Shown in pieces: positions 1-7,649 of a stretch of DNA of 64,000 bases; the stretch's first letter is position 1, and the number at the start of each line of letters is the position of its first letter. This DNA is from Pseudomonas azerbaijanoccidentalis (lineage in GTDB: Bacteria > Pseudomonadota > Gammaproteobacteria > Pseudomonadales > Pseudomonadaceae): contig NZ_JAHSTU010000001.1 in NCBI RefSeq assembly GCF_019145495.1, positions 1-64,000 of the forward strand. The letters are read 5' to 3'. Under the pieces are notes generated by a model, which did no database searches, had not been told where the DNA came from, and was given only the letters and a program-made list of their open reading frames with translations. The translations under genes and the position numbers were made by a program.

Positions 1-68
1 GAGTTTCGCGAGTCCACGATAACGAAATCATCGCCATTGGCGTGCATTTTATGAAAACTCAGCGGCAT
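1..68 (-). CDS. Diaminopimelate epimerase-like protein, N-terminus only (runs off left edge)
   Basis: The minus strand starts an ORF with ATG at 68 that stays open to the window edge. Its first residues, MPLSFHKMHANGDDF, match the opening of DapF proteins (F-x-K-M-H-x-x-G-N-D-F), with Asp for the usual Asn. DapF interconverts LL- and meso-diaminopimelate for lysine and peptidoglycan synthesis. Only about 22 residues are visible, so neither catalytic cysteine can be checked. The neighbours are not the usual lysA/xerC genes, so this may be a second, accessory epimerase. Confidence 0.55.
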   Translation of the reverse strand, partial: MPLSFHKMHANGDDFVIVDSRN

Positions 69-509
69 AAATAGACCTGGCGACCAGACATGATGAGTTG
101 AGGTTTTAAAGCGATCTATCCTGACTCGCGTGACATTAGCAAGTTGTGTGGAAGCTAATGAGGCAAATAAGTTTGGCAGACCGGGTCATTGTTGTGTTTG
201 ATTCGTAAGCGGCTGCCGAGAAATCGGGCCAGCAACGTCCGCTTCTGGCCGTTAGCGGTCGCTTGCAAACTTCCGCTTATGGCTGCAATCGGAATCTCGT
301 TAGCAGCAGCGACCGGACAAAAGAGGATTCTGGTCGCAGTCTGGTTTCGAGATAAAGTGGATGTCTTGGACAAAACGCGAAACGGCATCAAACCATTGAT
401 GGAATTCAAATTTACCGAAAATGTTTCACGAGCCTGAATGTGGGGCCTTGCCGCCCCTTAGGATGTTTACCGACTGTGCGAAACGAAATAATCGATTGAT
501 GCTTTGCAA
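69..509. other. Intergenic region with an imperfect palindrome
   Basis: No convincing gene lies between the epimerase-like start and the sensor kinase stop. Bases 242-323 form a long imperfect palindrome, about 60 percent self-complementary by eye, so both strands translate into similar low-value ORFs. This is typical of intergenic palindromic remnants in Pseudomonas. No clear T-rich terminator is seen after the kinase gene. Confidence 0.4.
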
Positions 510-1880
510 TTATTCTCTGGCTGGAATTGATAACGTCGCCCTCAAACCTCCCTCTGCCCGGTTTACGAGTTCGATACGGCCGTTCAGGCGCAGGGCGATC
601 GTGTTGACGATGGTTAGGCCTAACCCCGCGCCTTGCGCAGTGCCACGACTGTAGAAACGCTCAAACAATCGCTCTCGACATGACTCATCAATTCCGGGCC
701 CGTGATCGTCCACCGTCAAATTACAGAAGCCATCAGCCTGGCTCAGTTGTACGGTGATTACCCCATTTTCGGGAGAGAAATTGGCTGCGTTGGTGATCAG
801 GTTGTTCAGCGCGATGTCGATGGCGGCGGGGTTGGCGAATACGTGAAAGGGCTGTTCGCTGACGTCGAAGATCAGTTCAAGGTGTTTACTCAGTAACCAC
901 GGTGTTAGTTGCACGAGGCTGTTGCGCACGGTTTCGCTGAGGTCGATGCGTTGTAGCAGCGGTGGATTGGGTTTTGGCTCCAGACGCGCCATGGTCAGCA
1001 ACTGGTAGACCAGTCGGCTGGTGCGATCGACGCCTGAGATGAGGAACTCCAGCGATTCGCGACGCTCCTGTTCAGTGCCTGCTTCCAGCAAATTCTGCGC
1101 GTGCACTCGCAGCACAGCCAATGGTGTACGCATTTCGTGGGCGGCGTCGGCAATGAAGCGTCGTTCGCGGCCAAGCACTTCCTGAATCTGCGCGAGCATG
1201 CGGTTGAGCGCCGCTTGCATAGGCTCAAGTTCACTGGGTAGAGGCGTCAGTTGCAAAGGCTCAAGTGAGCCGCTGTGGCGGGCCCGCAGGGTCTCAGCCA
1301 TGTTCGCCAAGGGCTTCAGCCCCCAGCCGATCGCGAGCCAGACCATCGCCGCGAGCAGCAAACTGCCGACAACGTTTGGCCACAGTGTATGACGCACGAT
1401 GCGGCCGACCAGATCTGCGCGCACATCATCGCGCTCGCCGACCCAGATGCGCATGCCGTTTTGCGGGTCTTCAAGGAGGAACGCGCGCCAGTGACGCTGC
1501 TTTAAATCGACTACATCACTGAAGCCCGGCTGAGTCGGCGGATTATTGAAGGAGGGCGCGCTGGCGGTATGCACCAGCACCTCGCCGCCAGGGTTCCATA
1601 CCTGAAAGGCAACCTTGCGTTCGTAAGGGTGACCATCGCCGCGCGGCACCGCTTCACTCAGTGCGGTATTGAACGCCCGGTACAGTTCGGCGTGTTCTTT
1701 GCTCGCCAGTGGCATGCGCATGACGCCTTGCAACAGGCGCGCATTCTGCGCCAGTTGAGCGTCGTAAACCTCGGCGATTTCGTGATTGCTGTCGTGCAGA
1801 TTGAAGAGGCTGAGCACCGCCAGACCGGCCAGCAACAGGCCGATGATCAGGGTCAGTGTGCGGCGGCGGATGGAAGTCAT
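510..1880 (-). CDS. QseC-type sensor histidine kinase
   Basis: This 456-residue inner-membrane kinase has TM1 near residues 8-28, a periplasmic sensor of about 135 residues, and TM2 near 165-188. A HAMP-like linker follows, then HisKA with the phospho-acceptor His248 in AHEMRTPL and a HATPase domain with N box (NNLITNAANFSP), G1 (DDHGPGI) and G2 (GAGLGLTI). The periplasmic part (VWNPGGE, IWVGERDD) resembles QseC/PmrB-type sensors. Its ATG overlaps the regulator stop by one base (TGATG), so the two are translationally coupled. It is the last gene of a seven-gene unit. The ligand is unknown; the QseC label is by resemblance only. Confidence 0.88.
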   Translation of the reverse strand: MTSIRRRTLTLIIGLLLAGLAVLSLFNLHDSNHEIAEVYDAQLAQNARLLQGVMRMPLASKEHAELYRAFNTALSEAVPRGDGHPYERKVAFQVWNPGGEVLVHTASAPSFNNPPTQPGFSDVVDLKQRHWRAFLLEDPQNGMRIWVGERDDVRADLVGRIVRHTLWPNVVGSLLLAAMVWLAIGWGLKPLANMAETLRARHSGSLEPLQLTPLPSELEPMQAALNRMLAQIQEVLGRERRFIADAAHEMRTPLAVLRVHAQNLLEAGTEQERRESLEFLISGVDRTSRLVYQLLTMARLEPKPNPPLLQRIDLSETVRNSLVQLTPWLLSKHLELIFDVSEQPFHVFANPAAIDIALNNLITNAANFSPENGVITVQLSQADGFCNLTVDDHGPGIDESCRERLFERFYSRGTAQGAGLGLTIVNTIALRLNGRIELVNRAEGGLRATLSIPARE

Positions 1881-2539
1881 CAGCGTTCCTCCACTAGATA
1901 GCCCACACCCCGAATGGTGCGGATCAGCTCAGTCGAGAACTTCTTGCGCAGGTGATAGATATGCACTTCCAGAGTGTTGCTTTCCGCTTCTTCGTTCCAG
2001 CCGTAAAGCAGTTGAATCAGTTGATCACGTGTCATCACTCGGCCCGGCGGTGATAGCAGTTCATGCAGCAACTGATATTCCTTTGGCGTCAGCGCTACAG
2101 GATGGCCCTGATAGCTGACCTGCTGGGTGCCGGGGTTGAGGCTGATGCCAGCATGTTCGATCAGCGCTTGCGCACGGCCGGCACTGCGCCGTAACAGGGC
2201 GCGCAGTCGCGCTTTGAGTTCAGCCAGGTCGAACGGTTTGATCAGGTAATCGTCGGCACCGGCATCAAGCCCGGCGATGCGATCTTCAGTGGCATCGCGG
2301 GCGGTGAGTATCAGCACCGGCAGGTTTGAGCCACTGTCGCGCAGGCGCCGCAACACTTCGAGGCCGTCCATGCGCGGCAAACCGAGATCCAGCACGGCGA
2401 CATCGAACGTTTCGCTGAGCAGGGCGTGTAGCGCGCTGCTGCCGTCCTGGAGCCAGTCAACGGTGTAGCCCTCGCGCCCCAGCGCTTGATGAATGCCTTC
2501 ACCGAGCGCCACGTCATCCTCAATCAGTAATAAACGCAC
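1880..2539 (-). CDS. OmpR-family response regulator (QseB/PmrA-like)
   Basis: This 219-residue regulator has an N-terminal receiver with the acidic pair Asp8-Asp9, phospho-acceptor Asp51 (VLDLGLP) and the conserved Lys in LIKPFD. A C-terminal winged helix ends in the typical HIYHLRKKF and TIRGVGYLV motifs. It is the cognate partner of the overlapping kinase gene. It lies 11 bp after the TPR gene in the same orientation, so it is probably transcribed with the biosynthetic-looking genes upstream and may control them. Confidence 0.92.
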   Translation of the reverse strand: MRLLLIEDDVALGEGIHQALGREGYTVDWLQDGSSALHALLSETFDVAVLDLGLPRMDGLEVLRRLRDSGSNLPVLILTARDATEDRIAGLDAGADDYLIKPFDLAELKARLRALLRRSAGRAQALIEHAGISLNPGTQQVSYQGHPVALTPKEYQLLHELLSPPGRVMTRDQLIQLLYGWNEEAESNTLEVHIYHLRKKFSTELIRTIRGVGYLVEER

Positions 2540-2550
2540 GCGGACTCCTG

Positions 2551-3195
2551 TCAGTCGAGTTTCTTGTTGACGTCCACCAGCAGGGCGGCGATTTCTTTGC
2601 GGCGCCCGGCGTCCGCCGTTTCACGGCCGGGACGCGGCGCTGCTTGCAGGGCTTTTTGCAACGCTGCTTTTGCTTCAGCGTAGCGTTTCTGACGGTAGAG
2701 GTGATCGCCCCAGAAGTACAGGCTGTCGATGCCGTCGGGGTTGAGTTGCAGCGCCTGCTTGAGCAGTTGTTCCGCTTTATCGCTGTCGCCGAAACCGATG
2801 GGCCAGCCGGGCACCCGGTCATACAGCGCCGCCAGGCTGGTGTAGGCCGAGCCTTGCAGGGCCTTAGGGTCGAGGGTCAGCGATTTTTCAAGGTCAGCCT
2901 TGGCATCCTTGGCTTTGCCCAGCGCTCCAAGTCCGCCTTGGGCTCCGGCCCAACTGCTGGTGACGATTCCTTGCCAGATCCAGGCTTCGGCCAGCACCGG
3001 ACGCTGCGACGTGAACGCCTGGGTTTCACCGAACAATTGTTCGAATGCGGCGGCGCGCTGTTTTTCCGCCACTTCATATTGGATGTGCGCCCAGCGGTTT
3101 TGGATGCTGCTGAGGCGCTGTTGGTCGGCGGCCTCCAGCGCCCAGACGCTTGGACTAAGGGCTGCGATCAACAGGCACGCGAAGATTTTTTTCAT
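2551..3195 (-). CDS. Periplasmic TPR-repeat protein
   Basis: This 214-residue protein starts with a signal peptide (MKKIFACLLIAALSPSVWA, cleavage probably after Ala19). Helical repeats of TPR type follow (for example ALQGSAYTSLAALYDR and KAEQLLKQALQLNPDG), with basic and acidic stretches between them. It probably acts as a periplasmic scaffold or adaptor. Its ATG overlaps the SDR stop by 4 bp (ATGA), and the response regulator starts 11 bp downstream, so it bridges the enzymes and the two-component system. A role presenting a signal to the kinase sensor is only an inference. Confidence 0.82.
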   Translation of the reverse strand: MKKIFACLLIAALSPSVWALEAADQQRLSSIQNRWAHIQYEVAEKQRAAAFEQLFGETQAFTSQRPVLAEAWIWQGIVTSSWAGAQGGLGALGKAKDAKADLEKSLTLDPKALQGSAYTSLAALYDRVPGWPIGFGDSDKAEQLLKQALQLNPDGIDSLYFWGDHLYRQKRYAEAKAALQKALQAAPRPGRETADAGRRKEIAALLVDVNKKLD

Positions 3196-4004
3196 GGCTT
3201 GAGGCTCTCGTTGTCGGGTTTTTCGCTGAGGCGGCGGATCAACGGCAATTGCTTGCGCAGACCGCGATCGACCAGATGCGGGAGAAGATTGTTGAGACGC
3301 ACGAAGAAACGCTCGGGCCAGCCCAGATACAAATCGCGGCGGTCGCCGGCAATCGCGTGGATCACCGCCGAGGCCACGGCTTGCGGGTCATCGACGCTGG
3401 CCTTGAGCGCATCGTTCAAGGCTTGCGCCGCCGCGCTGTTCATCGACGTGCGGGTGGCCCGAGGCGCAACGTAGAGTACGTTTACACGGGTGTCGGCCAG
3501 CTCTCGGCGCAACGCTTCGGAAAAACCGCGCAAGGCAAACTTGGACGCGCAATAGCTGGCGTAACCGGCATAGCCGATCGAACCGTAGGTCGAGCCGACA
3601 TTGACCACCATGGCGCTGTCGGCCTGCTTGAGCAGCGGCAGCAACAGCTTGGTCAGGCAGATCGGCGCGCTGATGTTCACCGCGAGCATCGCGTCGATGT
3701 CGCCGTCGTCGAGCTGTTCGAGCATGGCGAAGTGATTCACCCCGGCGGCGTTGATCAGCAGATTGACGCCGCCGATCGCTTCGGCGGCGGCGGCGAGCAC
3801 TTTGCGCCGGTCGCTGAGGGACGTCAGGTCTGCCGCGACCCAGCACAGGGTGTCGGGGTAGCGTTCGAGCATCGGGGCCAAGGCTTGCTGGTGCCGCGCG
3901 ACAGCCAATACCCGAGAACCGGCGGCGCACAAAGCGTCGGTAATGGCCATGCCGATACCACCACTGGCGCCGGTCAAAACCACGCGCGCGTCATGCAGCT
4001 GCAT
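3192..4004 (-). CDS. Short-chain dehydrogenase/reductase (SDR)
   Basis: This 270-residue classical SDR has the Rossmann motif TGASGGIG, the NAAG motif (INAAGVN), and a catalytic Ser-Tyr-Lys set with YCASK. I chose the ATG at 4004, which aligns with the normal SDR N-terminus (MQLHDARVVLTGASGG) and overlaps the upstream gene by 14 bp. The C-terminal tail (LGWPERFFVRLNNLLP) resembles membrane-associated acyl-chain reductases. It probably reduces or oxidises a carbonyl or hydroxyl on the product of the neighbouring ligase and diiron enzyme. The substrate is unknown. Confidence 0.87.
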   Translation of the reverse strand: MQLHDARVVLTGASGGIGMAITDALCAAGSRVLAVARHQQALAPMLERYPDTLCWVAADLTSLSDRRKVLAAAAEAIGGVNLLINAAGVNHFAMLEQLDDGDIDAMLAVNISAPICLTKLLLPLLKQADSAMVVNVGSTYGSIGYAGYASYCASKFALRGFSEALRRELADTRVNVLYVAPRATRTSMNSAAAQALNDALKASVDDPQAVASAVIHAIAGDRRDLYLGWPERFFVRLNNLLPHLVDRGLRKQLPLIRRLSEKPDNESLKP

Positions 4005-4665
4005 GTTCAGTCTCCGTGTCACGCGGCAGACCACGGAACATGTCGATGTATAGTCGATACACCACTTTAGAGGCATGAACCACCGCCGCTTGGTCTTGAG
4101 GATCTTCCAGTCGATTCATCAGGCGGCGATAGGTGTGCATGTGTTCGATGTCGAGCGAACCGTGTGAACTCAGATAAGTGAAAGCGGTTTCCGGCAACGC
4201 CAGACGCTCGCGAATGCTCCCCGCAGCGTGCGTGGCCAGCGCGATGCTGGTGCCTTCAAGTACATTGACCATACCGAACAGACCGACCGGATTACCACGG
4301 GCGATCTGGTCATAAAGAAAGCTGATCATCAGCTCGATTGGCAGCGACGGCCGGCCATCGCGCACCGCATCGCGATCACCACCGCAGGCTGCAATGTCGT
4401 TGAGCACCCACTGCTCGTGGCCGTATTCGTCTTCGATGTACTCGCACACCGCTTTGCGCAGCCATTCCAGGCGCGTCGGCAAACGAGCCCCGCACGCCAT
4501 CATCAACGGCACGGTGTGACGCACGTGGTAGTAGGCCTGCGCGAGAAACGCCCGATAGCTATCAAGACTGACTTTGCCGTGCAACGCATCGACAATGATT
4601 GGCAGGTTGAACAGTTCGTGGCGTTCACGCTGTGTGGCTTCTTGCAGAGTGTCGAAAAAACTCAT
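3991..4665 (-). CDS. Haem-oxygenase-like diiron oxidase (HDO/TenA-fold, iron-containing redox enzyme)
   Basis: This 224-residue, mostly helical protein belongs to the TenA/PqqC/haem-oxygenase fold. A complete HDO metal-ligand pattern is readable: E80-x-x-H83 (EYGH), E137 in a LEG context, and H168-x3-D172-x2-H175. UndA, the Pseudomonas medium-chain fatty acid decarboxylase, has the same spacing as I recall it. This points to an O2-activating diiron oxidase rather than a thiaminase. The ATG at 4665 overlaps the upstream ligase stop by 4 bp (ATGA). Overall identity to UndA looks low, so the reaction is open: desaturation, decarboxylation or N-oxygenation are all known in the superfamily. Confidence 0.78.
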   Translation of the reverse strand: MSFFDTLQEATQRERHELFNLPIIVDALHGKVSLDSYRAFLAQAYYHVRHTVPLMMACGARLPTRLEWLRKAVCEYIEDEYGHEQWVLNDIAACGGDRDAVRDGRPSLPIELMISFLYDQIARGNPVGLFGMVNVLEGTSIALATHAAGSIRERLALPETAFTYLSSHGSLDIEHMHTYRRLMNRLEDPQDQAAVVHASKVVYRLYIDMFRGLPRDTETEHAAA

Positions 4666-6143
4666 GATGCGGATTCCTCCCGGACAACGGATTCGGTCAA
4701 TTGCGCGTGGTACTGCGCGACGATAGCGTCGCGACGGGGGCGACCATTGGCGGTAAGCAGCCCATTGGCGTTGGTGAAGGGACACGGCAGGCGCGTCCAT
4801 TGATGCACTTGGGCGTAATCAGGCAAGGCGTCATTGGCTTCGGCGACGGTGGCGGCCAGTTCGGCATCGGTGCAGTCAGGTCGATGTGGCCAGAGCAGGG
4901 CGAGGTTGCGCGGCAGCGCTTCGCCGTAAACGAAGGCCTGGGCGATGTGGCGGCGTTGGGTGAGTTCCGACTCGACCCATTCCGGGTTGACGTTGCGCCC
5001 GTAACTGGTGATGAACTGGTGCTTTTTGCGGCCCTTGATATAGAGAAAACCTTCCGGGTCAAATTCGCCCAGATCGCCGCTCGGCCACCATTCTTCGCTG
5101 TTCGGCGTTTCCCCCAGATAGCCCAGCAGCGACGAGCCCTTGATCAGTACTTCGCCGTCATCCGCCAGGCGTACCTCAACGTGCGCCAGGGGCCGGCCGA
5201 CACTGCCCAGACGCCGTGCACCAGGTCGATTGAGGCAAACCACCGAGGCGCATTCGGATAGCCCGTAACCTTCGTAAACTGGAAGCCCGACACGTTGCGC
5301 GCGTTGCAGCAAATCTTCGCTGACGCGTGCTCCACCGACAGCGGCAAACCGCAGGGTTTGTGGATCAAAGGCTTTTTGTTCCGCTGCGCCGACCAGCAAT
5401 GACAATAATTGCGGCACCAGAATCAGGCTCTGCGGCGCGCGACTGGCCAGATAACTCAGCAGGCGTGGGACGTCGACACCACTGGCGCTTTGAATGCCGA
5501 GGGTTTTCTGGCTCGGCAGACTCAGCATCGCACCGGCATACAGCGCAGCGTAACAGCCAAGGTTTTCCAGAAGAATCGCCAGCGGTAGCAACGCCAGATG
5601 ATGCTGCGGGTCGGCAGGCTCGCTCGCCTGTTGCAGCTCCCGTGCGACGCGCAACAGGCTGTCGCTACTGAGGCAAACACCTTTCGGTGTGCCGGTGGTG
5701 CCGGAGGTGAAGGTCAGTTTGGCGGTGCCCATCGGCATGCGTCTTTGGTCGCTAGAGACGCGCCACCAGAACTCGCCGCGTAGCTCATAACCTGCGGCAA
5801 GCAACTCGGAGTCCAACTGCGGTTCGGCAATCACGCGTTCGGCCTGACTTTGCTCCAGGCAATGGGCGCGTTGTGCTGGGCTGAAAAACGGCGGCAGCGT
5901 TACGCAAGTCAACCCTTCGAACAATACCGCCAGATCCCAAAGCATCGCGTCGACGCCGTTGTCCAGCGCCAGGGCGACAACTTGTACTTGTTCATCACGC
6001 AGGCGTTCTTGGCGATACAGCACTTCTGCATACACAGTGGCGTAGTCGAGCTTCAGCGTGTCGCTCCACATGGCGGTCGCGTTGTCATTGCGCCTGGCAT
6101 GATCGCGCAGGGTTTCTTGAAAGCGTTGCAGTTCAAGCGACAT
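4662..6143 (-). CDS. AMP-dependent synthetase/ligase (acyl-activating enzyme)
   Basis: This 493-residue ANL-superfamily protein carries the phosphate loop TFTSGTTGTPKG, the YEGYGLSEC motif, and the hinge region GDLGEFDPEGFLYIKGRKK. It should activate a carboxylic acid with ATP as acyl-AMP, for transfer to CoA or an amine. The ATG at 6143 is chosen because it starts the homologous region (MSLELQRF) and overlaps the haemolysin stop by 11 bp. One oddity is the C-terminal A10 segment, which reads TANGRPRRDA: Arg sits where the catalytic Lys (GK) is expected. The downstream diiron oxidase overlaps by 4 bp. The substrate is unknown. Confidence 0.87.
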   Translation of the reverse strand: MSLELQRFQETLRDHARRNDNATAMWSDTLKLDYATVYAEVLYRQERLRDEQVQVVALALDNGVDAMLWDLAVLFEGLTCVTLPPFFSPAQRAHCLEQSQAERVIAEPQLDSELLAAGYELRGEFWWRVSSDQRRMPMGTAKLTFTSGTTGTPKGVCLSSDSLLRVARELQQASEPADPQHHLALLPLAILLENLGCYAALYAGAMLSLPSQKTLGIQSASGVDVPRLLSYLASRAPQSLILVPQLLSLLVGAAEQKAFDPQTLRFAAVGGARVSEDLLQRAQRVGLPVYEGYGLSECASVVCLNRPGARRLGSVGRPLAHVEVRLADDGEVLIKGSSLLGYLGETPNSEEWWPSGDLGEFDPEGFLYIKGRKKHQFITSYGRNVNPEWVESELTQRRHIAQAFVYGEALPRNLALLWPHRPDCTDAELAATVAEANDALPDYAQVHQWTRLPCPFTNANGLLTANGRPRRDAIVAQYHAQLTESVVREESAS

Positions 6144-6810
6144 GGCAGGCTTCTTCAATCGAGGTCGGCAAGCCCAGGCGGCTGAACAGGCCGATATTGC
6201 TAAGATGGACGAACCCGGCGCGGATGTTGCCGACGTGCACCCAGGGTTTGCTTTCGTAATAACTGCCCCAGTGTTGACGCTCGTCACCCAGTCGATCCGG
6301 ATCGGCGGCGCACAATGTCAACGGTTTCAAACCGAGACGATGGAAGCTGTTGACCAGTCCGATATTGCCCGTGAACGTCACCCATTGCAGGCCACCCATG
6401 GCCAGCAGATAGGTCATCGCGATGATGCTCAGGCGCGCGCTGCCGGTGTCGCTCGCTGCCAGATTGCCGACCTCGACAATGGCACTGCGGTCAACCGGAT
6501 GATCAGCCGCCGTGCTGATCAACGGCTCGATCGGTTCATCCAGATACCTCTCCAGAAACAGCGGTCCTAAGTGCGCGCGACGCACGCCGGCCACTGCACA
6601 TAATTGCCCGCCGCCGTTGTGCATACCGAAAAGCTCGGGCATGAAGTGGCGGATGTCGGCACCGTGAGCCTTGCGGAAACGCTGCTGGATAAACGCTTCG
6701 AACGCCCCTCGCAAGACGTTGTCCGAAAGCGCGCCGGTCAGTGTTAGCGGGGGCGTTTCGGCGGGGCCGAAGCGCAAGGGTAGCGGGATGTTCCAGTCAA
6801 AATCGGGCAT
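6133..6810 (-). CDS. Thermostable haemolysin-family protein (GNAT-like)
   Basis: This 225-residue protein resembles the Vibrio thermostable (delta-VPH) haemolysin family: FMPELFGMH near the N-terminal third, then AVAGVRRA, LFLERYLDEPIE and a VEVGNLA core. The segment TGNIGLVNSFHRLGLKPL resembles the acetyl-CoA-binding and C-terminal part of GNAT/autoinducer-synthase folds, so it may be an acyltransferase rather than a toxin. I chose the ATG at 6810, preceded by GAGGGAGG about 10 bases upstream; a TTG at 6852 is an alternative. It is the first gene of the seven-gene unit. Confidence 0.75.
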   Translation of the reverse strand: MPDFDWNIPLPLRFGPAETPPLTLTGALSDNVLRGAFEAFIQQRFRKAHGADIRHFMPELFGMHNGGGQLCAVAGVRRAHLGPLFLERYLDEPIEPLISTAADHPVDRSAIVEVGNLAASDTGSARLSIIAMTYLLAMGGLQWVTFTGNIGLVNSFHRLGLKPLTLCAADPDRLGDERQHWGSYYESKPWVHVGNIRAGFVHLSNIGLFSRLGLPTSIEEACHVA

Positions 6811-6999
6811 GGCTCGAACGCCTCCCTCAATGGGTTTGAGCGAAGTATCCAAGCCATTTCTTAACGAAGTCTGAAGGTGAAAAAAGGTTAACCTGAGAGC
6901 CGATCTTCAGACTCTCTTAAGACAGGACGAGTACTGTGGCGCGGCCGGTTCAAGGCAACTGGATTGACCGTCGCTCACAACAACCAAAAGGCATTTTTT
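6811..6999. promoter_or_regulatory. Divergent promoter region with TTAA-containing repeats
   Basis: This short spacer separates the minus-strand haemolysin operon from cytochrome b561. It holds several TTAA-centred repeats (CTTAACGAAG, GTTAACCTGA, CTTAAGACAG at about 6859-6927) in an AT-richer context. Such CTTAA repeats are the kind bound by PmrA/QseB-type regulators. Autoregulation by the operon's own response regulator is plausible but not shown. Confidence 0.35.
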
Positions 7000-7548
7000 A
7001 TGACCCGCGACACCGCTGTAACTCGTTATGGAAAACTTTCAATCACCTTGCACTGGCTGATGCTGGTGCTGTTTGTCGGCGTGTATGCCTGCGTGGAAAT
7101 CAAAGGCTACATGCCCAAAGGTAGCGAAGCGCGTGGTTTGCTCATGGGCTTCCACGGCCTGTTTGGCGCAAGTATCTTCGCCCTGGTCTGGATTCGCCTG
7201 CTCGGTCGCTTGAGCCCACGACCACCAATCATCCCTAAACCCCCGGCCTGGCAGACCGCTATCGCACATCTCACCCACCTGGCGCTGTACGCCCTGATGA
7301 TCGTCACGCCGATCCTGGCTTGGCTGATGCTCGCCGCAGGTGACAAGCCGTTCCCGTACTTCGGTTTTCACGTACCGGCGCCGGTGGCGATTGATCCTGA
7401 CTTTGCCAAACAGCTCAAGTATTGGCATGAGCTGATCGGTACAACAGGGTATTGGCTGATTGGTCTGCACGCAGCGGCGGGGCTGTTTCATCACTTTTGG
7501 GTAAAGGACAACACGCTGGAAAGGATGTTGATTGAGCGGAACACATGA
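7000..7548 (+). CDS. Cytochrome b561 family protein
   Basis: This 182-residue membrane protein has four hydrophobic helices and the conserved histidines of the CybB family (ITLHWLM, MGFHGLFG, LTHLALY, YWHELIG and GLHAAAGLFHHFW) that bind two b haems. It moves electrons between ubiquinol and a periplasmic or O2 acceptor. The ATG at 7000 fits the family N-terminus (TRYGKLSITLHW). It is divergent from the QseBC-containing operon; small b561 genes are often next to such regulators. Confidence 0.9.
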   Translation: MTRDTAVTRYGKLSITLHWLMLVLFVGVYACVEIKGYMPKGSEARGLLMGFHGLFGASIFALVWIRLLGRLSPRPPIIPKPPAWQTAIAHLTHLALYALMIVTPILAWLMLAAGDKPFPYFGFHVPAPVAIDPDFAKQLKYWHELIGTTGYWLIGLHAAAGLFHHFWVKDNTLERMLIERNT

Positions 7549-7649
7549 GGGACAGCTATTGGCCGATTGCTGCCCCTTGTAACAAGCAGAAAAAGGCCAT
7601 GAGCAGATGTTAAAAATGACCGAGCAAGACCAAAGCTACCTGACAGATT

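Noticed and set aside
6133..6810. True pore-forming toxin call for the haemolysin-family protein
   Set aside because: No signal peptide or membrane segment is visible, and the gene is embedded among biosynthetic enzymes.
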